64,000 bases of DNA, taken from positions 37,947,296-38,011,295 of the forward strand of contig NC_030386.2 in NCBI RefSeq assembly GCF_001625215.2, in the 5' to 3' direction. The stretch comes from Daucus carota subsp. sativus (lineage: Eukaryota; Streptophyta; Magnoliopsida; Apiales; Apiaceae). Of the stretch, positions 38,500-49,601 are shown piece by piece (positions within the stretch are counted from its first letter, which is position 1; each line of letters opens with the position of its first letter). The notes beneath the pieces are model-generated. The model did no database searches, had not been told where the DNA came from, and saw nothing but the letters and a program-made list of their open reading frames with translations. Both the position numbers and the translations under genes were made by a program.

Positions 38500-39970
38500 T
38501 GATTCTGAGGAACTGATACTGCATATTGGCTGGCCTGAATGATTCCTCTGGAATACTGCAAAAGATATAGGAAGCTATATTAAAGTGGCGGTTTAAGAAT
38601 TTATACTGATATAACAAGAGTCAGATATACAGGAGACGACTTTCTAGATATAACTATCCGTGCAGGAATGCAGAAACTAAAGCTTGTAGAGTTTATTGTT
38701 TCATTATTGTAGCAGAAGATCTATTACATGATGTGTTATTGACAATTTTCACCAGTATTGGATTGTAAAGTCCCAAAACCATCAATAGAGAGATAACTAA
38801 TTAAACTGGTTGTCAACAAGCCTAGTCCCAAAATTATACTGTAATTCTTAGGTATCCTGACTTAAATATTGAGCGACTTGGTGATTATCATTCCCTAATC
38901 CAATTCCATTGGATTTTACTGTCCACAGGACTGATAGTAATTTTGTGCACCCTAGGAACTTTATCTTGGGTGATTCGGTAATTCACCCATAAATCGTGAA
39001 TGATAATGTTGGACTTGTCATTTTGACTGTTTCATGACCATCACAATTTTATGTTGTGAGACCATGTGATAACAGTGTAAATGATATGGTTCTTTAACTC
39101 CTGGTGCTAATTTTTTACCTTTTATTTTACATCATTGTTGCATAAAGAAACCGAAGAGGAGAACACCTGTATCATATGGAGGAAGATCTGCTGCTTTGCC
39201 AGAAAAATCACAACGTTCCAGAAGTGTGACATTCAGCCCTGAGCGAGTCCGTGTACGGGGCAGATCTCCTGCCTTCAATGCACTAGCCGCTGCTTTTGAG
39301 AATCCTAATGCGAGGAATCTGTCGACTCCTCCGCCAGTTGTAAAGAAGCTTTACCCGAAATCTGGAAGCCCTGATTCGGCAAAATCGACTCCTAGATCAT
39401 CAGCTATAACAGCATTAACGTCAAGTTTTGATAAACCAGCACGAGAAACATTGATTCCCCGCTCAGTTAAAGGTAGGAACTGCTCAAGTATTTTAAAAGC
39501 CAACAGGCTTTTATTTTGACATCTAAAATTGAAGTGTTATCCTCTTATGCTGGGTGAAGTGAGCCCTCAGGCAACAATCCCAAAACCAGATACAGAAAGC
39601 AAGGAAAATGTGATGAGTAGCAGAATAGAATCCCTAACAATACAGGAGGATGTGAAGGAAGGTGAGGCTGATGATGAGGAAGGTGTCACAACTTACCCTT
39701 ACGACCGTCTCACTATATCATCAGCGGATCCTGTAAAAGACATTGATGTGACCAAAAGGGAGGTATAGTACCTCTGCCAAAAACATTACTTTGCAAAGAG
39801 TGTATTGTCTATTTCTTCGATAAATTTTACTAAAGCTAAAACTTTGCTGTACCCAGACTTATCTCACGTCACAGGAGTTCAGAGAGAAGTTTGGAATGAC
39901 GAAGTCTAGCTTTTATAAGTTGCCAAAATGGAAACAGAATAAGTTAAAAATGGCGCTTCAACTATTCTAA
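26644..39970 (+). CDS. VLN: Villin (actin-bundling/severing protein), complete
   Basis: Twenty-two coding exons join in phase to 963 codons, the usual plant villin length: 26644-26699, 26976-27075, 27384-27452, 27536-27772, 27853-28030, 28113-28245, 28514-28676, 28768-28915, 29060-29160, 30147-30302, 31399-31467, 31565-31633, 31734-31871, 32506-32634, 33005-33167, 33310-33317, 34334-34474, 35294-35419, 35505-35570, 39148-39472, 39560-39762, 39857-39970. It has six gelsolin domains (first: [30 protein letters not shown]), a Ser/Pro-rich linker with [19 protein letters not shown], and a C-terminal headpiece ending [18 protein letters not shown], which binds F-actin. Closest in wording to VLN2/VLN3. 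Villins bundle, cap and sever actin filaments in cytoplasm, regulated by calcium and phosphoinositides. Intron 4 uses a GC donor. The 3.6-kb intron 19 holds several transposons. A 3' UTR intron is likely at 40045-40149. Confidence 0.95.
27773..27852 (+). other. GC-AG intron in villin
   Basis: The family alignment demands that exon 4 end at GTGAAAGAG and exon 5 start GTTGCCTTTGCTCG. The intron begins GCAAGT, not GT. AG|GCAAGT is the optimal context for a GC donor read by U1 snRNA, and the acceptor is TTTCCAG. No GT donor in the vicinity preserves the protein. Confidence 0.85.
29370..29830. repeat. Transposon fragments in villin intron 9
   Basis: The stretch 29370-29480 contains GACTAGTC and GTCGACTA words in several orientations, typical of a dispersed plant repeat. 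At 29776 the phrase CAGAGCCGTGCTTGAG followed by ATGCCCT resembles a decayed hAT terminus of the CAGGGCCGGCCC type seen at 63906. Boundaries are not clear. Confidence 0.35.
30382..30616. mobile_element. Inverted-repeat MITE in villin intron 10
   Basis: The left arm (CAGTCGTTTGGTTCAAATAT, then TATTTCAAAGTCGACTCAAT) is repeated inverted in the right arm (AGTTTGAACCAAAGGAGTGA preceded by GAGTCAATTTTGAAATGAG). Arms are about 100 bp with a short AT-rich centre. Target duplication not resolved. Confidence 0.6.
33310..33317 (+). other. 8-nt microexon of villin
   Basis: The exon ATTTGAAG is flanked by TCTTCAG upstream and GTGCGT downstream. It adds the last two bases of GAT plus TTG AAG, giving SFSN-D-L-K-VKEIYNF. 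Known villins read a similar short stretch here, and skipping it would shift the frame (8 nt), so it must be included. Confidence 0.85.
33957..34237. mobile_element. Complete Stowaway MITE in villin intron 16
   Basis: Both ends are intact: TA then CTCCCTCCGTCCCTCCCATT on the left and GGAAGGGACGGAGGGAG then TA on the right. Length is 281 bp with the TA target duplication typical of Tc1/mariner Stowaway. The interior has two related blocks with GGTGGGACCCATTGA, showing an internal duplication. Confidence 0.92.
35988..36005. repeat. Poly-C tract in villin intron 19
   Basis: An uninterrupted run of about 18 C residues, unusual in this AT-rich region. Such tracts change length easily, and the exact count here may be an assembly estimate. 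Confidence 0.8.
36170..37330 (-). mobile_element. LTR-retrotransposon-like insert, possibly a solo LTR
   Basis: The segment starts after CTAGAGGGGGAGTGAATAGG, a phrase often seen in plant Copia elements, and contains a TATA-like run (TATAAATATATATACG) near 36655, plus repeated GCCTGCTG and TAGCTTGCTG words. No coding ORF, second LTR or clear target duplication was found, so identity and borders are tentative. Confidence 0.35.
37679..38494. mobile_element. Two foldback MITEs chained between TA microsatellites
   Basis: The order is (TA)n 37679-37712, element A to 38018, (TA)n to 38040, element B 38041-38466, (TA)n 38467-38494. Element A has inverted AGAGAGAACCA and AACCATAGAACC blocks, with GGTTCTGCAGCAGAAC inside. 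Element B begins GGGTTGCACTCCACACAGAA and ends with the inverse, sharing about 50 bp of terminal inverted repeat (AGAACAACACAGAACAC). Neither codes for protein. They lie in villin intron 19. Confidence 0.75.
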
Positions 39971-40608
39971 ATTTTGTACTGCATCTGGTTGTGTCTAGCT
40001 TCTTACAGCTTAGATTGTGAATCTGGAAATCATTTTTGAAACAGGTAAGCTTCTCATCGTAGGCACTTCTTAAACCTATTATCAACTGTTGCTTCTTACT
40101 GAACCTGCATTTCAATCTTATTGTTGCTTATATAATTCTTTTTGCGCAGGGGGACTTGTTTCCCGTAAGGGACATCGTCAGTGCATTTTTAGCTGCTTCT
40201 GCTCCCTAGAAGCCTTTTTACATGAAAATTGGATATGGCTCCAGTTTTTTCTTTAAATTTATTTATCATATTGTTGGTCTGATTCTTCTCACATATATTC
40301 ACATTTTTCTTTCAAGTAGTTGCATTGATGGTATATTCTTTGCGGTCTCCCAGTGTGCCGGAGCTTAATTTTTGCATTTGTGCTCCCCTATTTTCTTTAT
40401 TTTTTAGTCATTGGTTTGGAAAGGGTGCTAGAGTTTGCAGAAATTATTTTTGTAGAATTGTAGAGTGAGGATGAAGGCGTGTATACCATTGTAAATCCAT
40501 ATAATTATTACTCATTTTTTTGGGTATTGTAAAGTGTGATTTGTTTATTTAAATATTTTATAGCTGTCACTTGTCACATGTCGCAATCCTGTTACTTTAT
40601 GTTACAAA

Positions 40609-40635
40609 CTAGTTGTCAAAGCCGCGCTTCGCGGC
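40609..40635 (-). other. Helitron 3' terminus: hairpin plus CTAG
   Basis: On the minus strand GCCGCG AAG CGCGGC forms a 6-bp perfect GC stem with a 3-base loop, then TTTGACAA, then CTAG and a flanking T. This is the terminator structure of Helitron rolling-circle transposition. Confidence 0.92.
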
Positions 40636-40901
40636 GGCATAAAATAGTTATTCATAAATTATGAAATAGAATATTATAAAGAAGTTGTAATAATAGTGGC
40701 GCAAATATTGTAGAAATACGTAAAAGATGAAAATTTTAATATAATGTAAAATAAACTATCCACTACTGAAACCAAATAGCAGTTACCTCAAATTGTATGA
40801 TTGAGACTAAGTAATGTTATCGTATCTAAATCTTAAATTTAAAAATAGGCTTGTATAGAATTAAATTTAAAAATAGGCTTGTATAGAACAATGTTTGATT
40901 T

Positions 40902-43715
40902 CTAATTTGCGTCTCCATTATCATTAGCAGCATCATCATCATCATCATCATCATCCAGCACCACCATCTTCCTCCTTTTCCTAACCTCGACAGTAGGTTT
41001 CACTTCACCTTCCACCTTGTTGCCGCCACTTTCCTCTGCGTCATCTATCATGCTTGCTTTCCTTTTCCCACATTCGCGAGGAGGTTCCATTCCATCATTG
41101 CATGTGAGTTTGTCTTTGACATTGGCACGAATCTACATATATTAAATTGTGTTAGAACTAACAGTAAATAGGATATCAATATCGGGAGGAAGATACTTTC
41201 ATTATATAGTTATTAACTATGAACATACCTCAAGGGCCTTCTTTGACTCATATTCATGTTCCAAACACTTCCTTGGCTCATATATCTCAGACACGGTGTA
41301 GTTTGCATATCCTTGTTTGAAGTTATAATGATTCAATCTCAACCTGTATATGAATTCCTTGCCTATAAGTGTATTTAGCTCTTTGGGAAGATCACTATCG
41401 CCGGAAGTCAATTTATTAACCAATTTTTTGGCGGAAGTGTCGAGTAAGCGCTCGACTATGTTGTTGAATAAAGTGAGAGTTGTAGTTCCAGTGTGATCTT
41501 TAATGTGTACGTGTACTTTGAACCTGCAAGTGCAAGAATTGAAATGTAAATTGAATACGTCAAACATGAATCTCTAACGCATACCGAGAGAGTAAGACAA
41601 CTTACATCACAAGAGGATAATCAATAATTTTGTTACAGCACTTGTAATCTCCGTCCTCTGCTTCGACTTTTTTCCCACATGATTTGCAGGCTACATAGTA
41701 CCACCCAAATTGGTTATCGATCTCAAATATCTCCCCTCTCACGGTAACAACATATTCCTGTTTAGACGTTTACAAAATGTAATATCAGTTACCGTACGGA
41801 GCATATATGTCAAGGTGTATGTTGTTAGAAGTTGGCAACGAAAAAGTGTTACCTTCAGATCCTCACTCCACTTGGAATCCACCAGCTCTTTAATACTCAT
41901 CCGGTGAAAGAACATCTTTTCTTCGAGTGTGTATTTATTTGAATTAGAGCTCTCAATAAACTTCAATTTTGTAGAGTGTCGTGCAAATCTCTCTCGGAGT
42001 GTCATCACATATGGGATGTCCAAATTCATGTATATCTTGCTGTTGTTTGTTGAGTTGAAAGAGACGGCACCTGTCATGATATCATTGAGATGTAAGATGA
42101 TTGGAATTAAGCTAAGCATATGTATGTTGGTTTTTGCCTCTACTTAATAAGTCCTTTTTATAATTTTTGTAATTTTTTGACAGGATATAGATAAATAGCT
42201 AAAGAATAGTAATCAATGTAATTCTAAGTAGTTAAGAAATATTAATCTTAACAGAAATATAATAGTTAAAAATTATGAAATTCTAAGTAGTTAATAAGTA
42301 GGAATATTAAAAGAGAAGAGAGATAATTCTAAACAGTTAAGAAATAGTAATCATAAAAGAAATATAATAAATAAAATCTATGAAATTCTAAGTGGTTAAG
42401 AAATAGGAATGTTAAAAGAAATATAATAGTTAAAATATACGAATTAAACATGAATATAATTATTATTGTTTTAAAAGAAATATAATTATTAAGAAACATG
42501 AATCATAAATCAAAAAAGTGAATACTTTAATTTGACGTGGCGTTTCTAGAAGAATTGGATTTAATCTTATAATTTTCTTAATTAAATTTATAATAAAAGA
42601 TAATATTATAATCTAAAAATCATAAAAGGAGTAGAATTATATTTATTGCTTAGAATCCCATTTATTATTTAGAAAAGGAATAGAATTATATTTATTTAAT
42701 AGAACAGTCACAGAACAAATATATATGTCATGTTAAAAGGAACTCCATTGGTGGTTGTTACCTTTGAATTTCTTAATTGTCGTTGATGTAACAATTATGA
42801 TATGAGGGCCGTCTTCTTCTTTGTATATTTTTGGGTCGAACTGCTCGATGTGCTTTCCCCACAGAGTAATAGTTGCATTGACTGAGCTGTTGAAAATTAG
42901 AAAATTGGATTCATTAGCTGTCTGTGAATAAAGCATACACATATAATAGATTTGGGTAGTTTGTTGATGGTCGGAAGAGCGTGTGTTTTTGGTTCTATAT
43001 ACTGTGTATAACTTACTGGTTTGTTATGATATGAAGATCTCTCTTCTTCCAGTTGTTCCCTACGATATCAACTTCGCCAATACCAGACAGAAGACCCACA
43101 ACATCTGCACCATTATCATAGAATGAATATTAGTTTTGTAATGGTTGGATGTCCAATTATGCTGATAGATTTCTCCGTGAATGCGTATGTAAATAGATTT
43201 GCTTTAAACCTGTTAGTATAGCTGGGTCATTCAATCTTGATTCAATGTCATCAGGCATCACAAACTGGAAGCCATGCCTTGGAATCTGAACAGTGTCTTC
43301 TTGAAGCTTTTTCGGGGATGTTGTAGCTAAGAATATGCACTTGAATTCACTTGAGAGAGGCCTGTAATCTCCTGTAGCTTTTACGACTTGCAGATTTTTG
43401 ATGCTATAAGTCGATCCTTCCTGCAGAAGATGTCTAAAGCGAGAAGCTAGGTGTTTCTTGATTGTTGCATGCATGAGGTTTTCCTGCAACAAAGACTCAA
43501 TGTATATAACTCTGGTGGGTGTAATCTTAAATAGATGTAATTTGCAGATATATATAATCATGTGGACATACCTTCTCGTCGATGAATATCATGTCAATAC
43601 TAATGAGTTCCCCATTTTTCTGAGGATTGGTTGAATCCCAGAGTCTGCAGATCCTTACCCTGATTCTCCAGGTGTCATGAGTGTCGTTTAAATCTTTCAA
43701 CATAGTGTATTCCAT
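40902..43715 (-). CDS. Helitron-encoded RPA70-like single-stranded-DNA-binding protein
   Basis: Eight exons join in phase to 508 codons: 43715-43572, 43483-43210, 43104-43017, 42886-42762, 42070-41853, 41757-41606, 41523-41229, 41132-40902. The order of OB folds follows the large subunit of replication protein A: an N-terminal DNA-binding fold (WRIRVRICRLWDSTNP; GELISIDMIFIDEK), a second (VGLLSGIGEVDIVGNNW, ATITLWGKHIEQFDP) and a third zinc-containing fold (WYYVACKSCGKKVEAEDG, YKCC, FKVHVHIKDHTGTTTLTLFN). The usual CxxC...CxxC ribbon is altered to CxxC...CC. The tail has a bipartite basic signal (KRK, RKRRK) and an Asp run encoded by an ATC/GAT microsatellite. Many plant Helitrons carry such RPA genes, thought to protect single strands during transposition. 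It ends 290 bp from the Helitron 3' end. Confidence 0.9.
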
Positions 43716-45763
43716 TGTTAAGGGTATGATGGTTTGCTGTATAAAAATCGAGGTGCTGTGTGTTATATGTAGGGCTGGTTGTACATGAGTTGGTTATATA
43801 GAGGTTTTTTTAAACAGAAGAGTAGTCAGAATTGTGCATGGAATCAGACTTCTGTGTGGACTCTGTTTTCTAATCATGGGGAAGTAGTTTTCTAATAAGG
43901 CTTGAACTTGTTTTAATGTAACTGCGAAGTCTAATCACGTTAGGTTCATATTATTATCCTAGTCAGGAGTGTGGGATGTTCTTCTAGTCAATCACTATGA
44001 AGGAATGAAAATAAATATAACAAAAAACCCCTCAGAGCACTGATAGGATTTGATCAATATTCAAGTTCTAAGCTGCATTAAAGAGCCATGCCATGCCTTA
44101 CTTTTTTCTGATTCTGATGCTCTGAGGTTGGCAAGTTAGATTTAGTGATGCAAATAGAAACCGGAAACAAATAATGCATATAGTGTTTAATTTATTTTTA
44201 AAAATAAAACGAAGTTGCTGTATATATTTCAATAGTTTAATAAATTGTTATAAATAATTCTTTTGTCAAAACTTTTTTAAATTTTAAAAAACATGTATAT
44301 TAAACAGGGTTTGTTTTTATTTTGATTTTTTTGCGACACAAATAGGTTATAATTTATTTTTAATAGAATATTTACATCGATTATGAAATTTAATATGGTA
44401 AATTTTTTAGGTTTCTCATAAAGTTTTTTGAATAATACATTAAAAATGTATATTATTTCTCACATTTATTTTTGAATTAGTAAAATACCTATATTTTATT
44501 TTTACATTAGTAGTTGGAAGATATGCTTTTATTTGTTTTTTAAATATTTTGTTTAACTGTCAAAATTGCTTAGATATTTTGCGATATAATTGGATAAGAA
44601 ATATAGAATTCTTGTCAATAGAATAGAAATAATAAATTTGTAAGCTTCGATTATTGAATTAATTAATGATTTTGGTGTTCATAAAAATATGTTGACTACA
44701 AATGACAAAATTTTCTTAAACATATTGTCCAAAATGTATTGACATTTAATTAATATATTATCATATATTTAATTATGTTATGTGTGACCATTAATTATAT
44801 ACTGTAGGTGTGTGTTATTCACTGACTTTAGATTTTTAAGGTTTGTAGAATTCTTGTATTGTGGAAAAAAATGCAAAGGAATCTTATATGGTTTCACATA
44901 TAAATGGCCACATTAATCACGTGGAAGCAAAATTTTTTTTTAAACAAAATAGTATTGAAGCCATCTGGATAGGGAAATTGTACTCAGTGATTAGCTGAAG
45001 CTTCCTTAAAGGTCATCAATATGTATAGAGATAAAACTCCGTGGCTGCATTACTATCCCTGTGCAATCATAGAACAAAATATGCGGACATTATGTGGCAT
45101 CTCTACTATCATTTTTCCATCAGAAACCACTAACATAAGTTAGATTTCAGAAGATGTTTAAATCTCTATTAGAGCATAGACGTTTTGCTCCAAATAGGAA
45201 TCTTGCAGCATAAATTGCAGCACTGGACATCCCAGTAGTTTGATGTAGAGATATGATCAAAAGAAAATAAAATTATAAAGTTTGTCTTACATTAGTAGAG
45301 AGTCAGGATTTCTATAATGCTCACATAATGAGTACATTAAAGGGAGAATATATGTGTAAGACAAATTGCCACATTTATCATAAAACCAATGCTTGTTTTG
45401 GGATAATTTGACATTTCCGCTTCATAATCTTCATTTCTAAACTTCTCCGGTATTGAGGATGTTATCACCCTCCTATCAGCAGCATGGAAAAACAAATGAA
45501 AGCATTAGGATAATATGAATACAAGTATGAAACATATATAAACACCAATCCTGTGTCAAATATTTCAATTTTCATATACTATCAAAAGAATATTCCTGAA
45601 GATAAAGAGGAAATAAGCTATTAAGTTTGAGGATTAATTAGGCAAATGATCATAATCTAAAATTTTATGTTTAAGTCCGTCGTGAAGTAACAATAGTTTA
45701 GACATATTTCCTTCTCCAGTAACATATAACTGAAGGCAACATGGTGTATAATATAAGTCTTAG
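43716..45763. other. Helitron non-coding region between RPA and Rep-helicase genes
   Basis: This must hold the RPA promoter and the Rep-helicase 3' UTR. It is AT-rich and I see no further gene or captured host exon. Confidence 0.45.
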
Positions 45764-48700
45764 TTAGGAGAGTTGGCGTACCTCTGTGTTTTCGATACAT
45801 GGTGTAATATCCTCGAGAACTTCTTTGTAAACAATATTCTTTACAAAGGTTCTATCCGCCATTTCTTTATCAGCATTCATAATGATGAGTCCTTGTCTTG
45901 ATGTCGCTCGAGATATAGCAACATAATACTGGCCATGACCGAAAACTTGGTTTGGAAGATACAGGCCGACGTGTTTGAGAGATTGTCCCTGGCTTTTATT
46001 GATTGTCATGACAAAACAGGGTGATACTGGTAGTTGTCTTCTGTTTAGTTTGAATGGCAATTTTGAATCGGTTGGGGACATAATAATCCGTGGTATTGTG
46101 ACGTTCTGGCCTACATGTGTGCCTGAGATAATATCAGCCCTGATTGACCATTTGCCTAAACGGGTGATAAGCAATCTAGTTCCATTGCACAAACCTTCTG
46201 TCTGGTTTAAGTTTCTGAGTAACATCACCGGAGTCCCTTCCTTCAGTTGTATGTCATGATTGGGAACACCGGGGAATTTCAAGCTGTGTAAAAATTCTGA
46301 TGTACACAATTGGTCGTTATGTTCAGTTTTCATGCTTGCTTTGCATATGCTGTCCGAGCTCAGATATGTTCTGCTTTCTCCAGGAATTGTACTCATAATC
46401 ATCTCATTCAACTCATGGACTGTTTCGTTTTTTGGTGTCAGTATTGCTCGTTCTGTCAAATATTCTGGATCATTATATTTCTGCAAAAGAGAGGGATAGA
46501 TAGCTTGGATTATAGCTTTCATTGGATCTTCACATGGGTCTCCGCACAAATCTGGTGGTATTTTGACCAGTTCTCTGTCTATATCATCATAATTCGATCC
46601 ATTTCCTATTTGTAACATCCAGTTGTCAAATGTCGCAATCTCTTCTTTATCAGCCTCGCTTATTTTTCCACTATGGAGCCTCATATTCTGATTCAGCTCG
46701 TATACTCTGAAGTGTGGCCATAGATAAGATGAAATTAGGGATGCATCAATAATTTCATCTTTTGTTCCTTTGGGAACTACGGGTAATATTTGACGAAAAT
46801 CGCCCCCACATACTATTGTAAGCCCACCAAACGGCTTATCGGTGCTATGCTCAAATCTGGTTCTTAGGATATCCCTCAAGGACTTGTCCAGAGCTTCAAA
46901 ACAAAATTTATTTGTCATCGGTGCTTCATCCCAGATGATTAAAGAGGTCTTGAGCAGTAGTTTAGCTAAAGGGCTTCCGTGGCGAATCTCACAAGTTGAC
47001 TCTGCTGTGATGTCAAGTGGGATATGGAAACGTGAATGGGCTGTCCTTCCATTAGGCATCAACAATGCTGCTATACCTGCAGTTGCAACAGGCAATACAA
47101 TTTGCGATCTTGATCTTAGGTTTGAAATAATTGTGTTCCATAAATAGGTCTTTCCAGTACCACCATGGCCGCTAATGAAAAATAATCTTCCTTCGTCATT
47201 CTCAACAGATTTTAATATTGCTTCATAAGCTACTTTTTGGCAAGTGTTCAGAGCAGCATACAGATTTTCATGTTGTACCTTTAGTTTTGCAGTGTCATAA
47301 TCCAGCTCTTCATTCACCAACCTGTTGCTTGAATCACTTAGTAATGATGTGTTAGGTTGAGGCATTCCGTCTATGTCTCTTAAACTTTTTCCAGACTTCT
47401 GCATTAGAGTTTCTAGTTCGACCAATGTATATGCTTCTACCTGTTCTTCAGTCAGTTTGAGCCCTTTGTTGTTGAATCTTTTCCTGTGTAGTGACGTTAT
47501 ATCTTCTGACAATGCAATGAAGCAATTTTTCCAAAGATGTGATGCGTCTGAAACTTGACAGTGTATGAGGATGGTGACAAATAGATTGCGCAGTTCATTG
47601 CCAGTTGCCCAGCCTGCAGCTTCATTCAAGCAGTCAATCCATTCTTTGTCATCATCCAGGAGTCCCAAAGCATAACATGCAGCTTTATAAGTTTTATACG
47701 TTACCCCATTCACCGTCCTTATACATTTGAAGGAAGTGCTACCTTTGACAAAGTTGAGAAGCATGCGCATGTAAAACCTCTCTCCAGATGAAGGATGAGC
47801 AAAATAAATTCTGCCAACTGATATGCCTTTTTTTCTCCTTGTCCATATTTTTTCTTTGGCGTTCCAAACCCAACGTGTTGGAAAATCTGAATAAGTCAAT
47901 TGACGCGCATCCTCGTGAATTTTGTTCGTTTCTAGCCATTCTGTGAACTTGGTTTTGTCTACTCCGGGTCTATTAAGGACATTCTCGACACACTTGTCTT
48001 CTTCGAATATTATTGTATGTTCACCAGGGAGGTGGAAAGGTAATCTTTCAACTGATGGATGTCTATGATTTATGTCAAACTGGAAGATTCTCCAGCAAGC
48101 TTCAGCGGCTGATATGTATCTACAATCAAGGTATGCTTTGATCTCATCTATTCGTTCAACTGTATCAATGGATTCAAATGTGGCATTTGCTCTATCTGGC
48201 CCTTTGTTGACGTACTTGAATAGATACTTTATGGACCTTGAATAATTGCAGACTTCAATATTGATATGTGCATCAAATTTGACAATTAAATTCCTGTTGT
48301 AAGGAACCACAAAACGATTGTCTAAAAATTTACCATTTTTCTTGATATGAATACCGGTGTTCCGTCTCTTGTATATCGGGAATCCATCAGAATCAAATGT
48401 TGTCTTGTCGTTGTATTTCTTTGGAAAGTGTTTTGTACACTTGCCGTTTGCCATACACGGGGAGTTTTTGTTGAGCTTTCCACATGGTCCATGAAGCATA
48501 AAGTTTTTCACTGCATTATACCCATCAGGATCAACATTGAAGTCCGGAATTTCAGCGCTTACAATTTCATCGATTCGTGATGCTGTAGGATTTTTCATTA
48601 CCGGATCCAAGAAGAGTAGAATGTGTGCATGCGGTAAGCCTCTTTTCTGAAATTCAATTGTGTATAAACCTGTAATAACAATATATAATACAATAATTAG

Positions 48701-49547
48701 TAAACGTTAAATAGATTTAACTAAATAATTGAGTATTTCCCATTCTGATCATATTAACACAGGCATAACATAAATTGTTTACCCTTGTCCATGTTTTTCC
48801 ATTGAATTGAAATATAACATAAGATCTATTGACATATTTAAAATTACCAGGCTTCAAAAGCCTTCTATATTGTTCCCAAACAGTTTTGTGGATTCACATG
48901 GCTGCAAATATGACCAGCAACAAAATTTTGTTTGTTAATATGTAAAAAGTTGAGCTTTTGAAAGAAACTATATTTTGTTAACAGTTGTGTAGTTTAGTAG
49001 TGTTAAGCCATTAATGACCCGCGCTGATTTCAAGAAAACTCTTTATAGTTCCATGCAAGTCTCGTATTTTTTGTACACTTTCCTACTCATTTTTAAGTAC
49101 TTATGATAAAGCGACAGTGATACTGATTGATCCTGAGCCGGAGCTGGTTGAGAATATGTAGTCTGCACAACAGGTTGTGCACCATAAGATGCAGCAAGAG
49201 CATTGCTATAGGCTGGATCTTCAGTCCCTTGATATGCTCATAAGCAACGGTTTTTAAGATTGCCTAGCATGTTATTATATATTCTGCGTTTGTTGGTCCC
49301 CAGGTTTTATGCTGATTAGATGATTATTTTTATTGGTTATTATTAACTCAAATTCCAACCTAAACTACACAATCAAAGCTGTAGTTTTATATAAGAGGGG
49401 CTAGAAACAGGTTTATGGTTTGTCTTGAAACATTAGTGCAGGTATTTAATTTATGAGAATGATTAAACCTGTGTAGAATCTGGTAATTATGGTTGTAGTG
49501 TGCAGAGTTGTTTTTTTTTTTGCCACGAAAGAGTTGTTTTTGTTTAA

Positions 49548-49601
<54 letters not shown>

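Noticed and set aside
45975-48580. Several plus-strand ORFs antisense to the Rep-helicase gene
   Set aside because: They lie opposite long conserved coding exons and their translations show no family; they are frame shadows.
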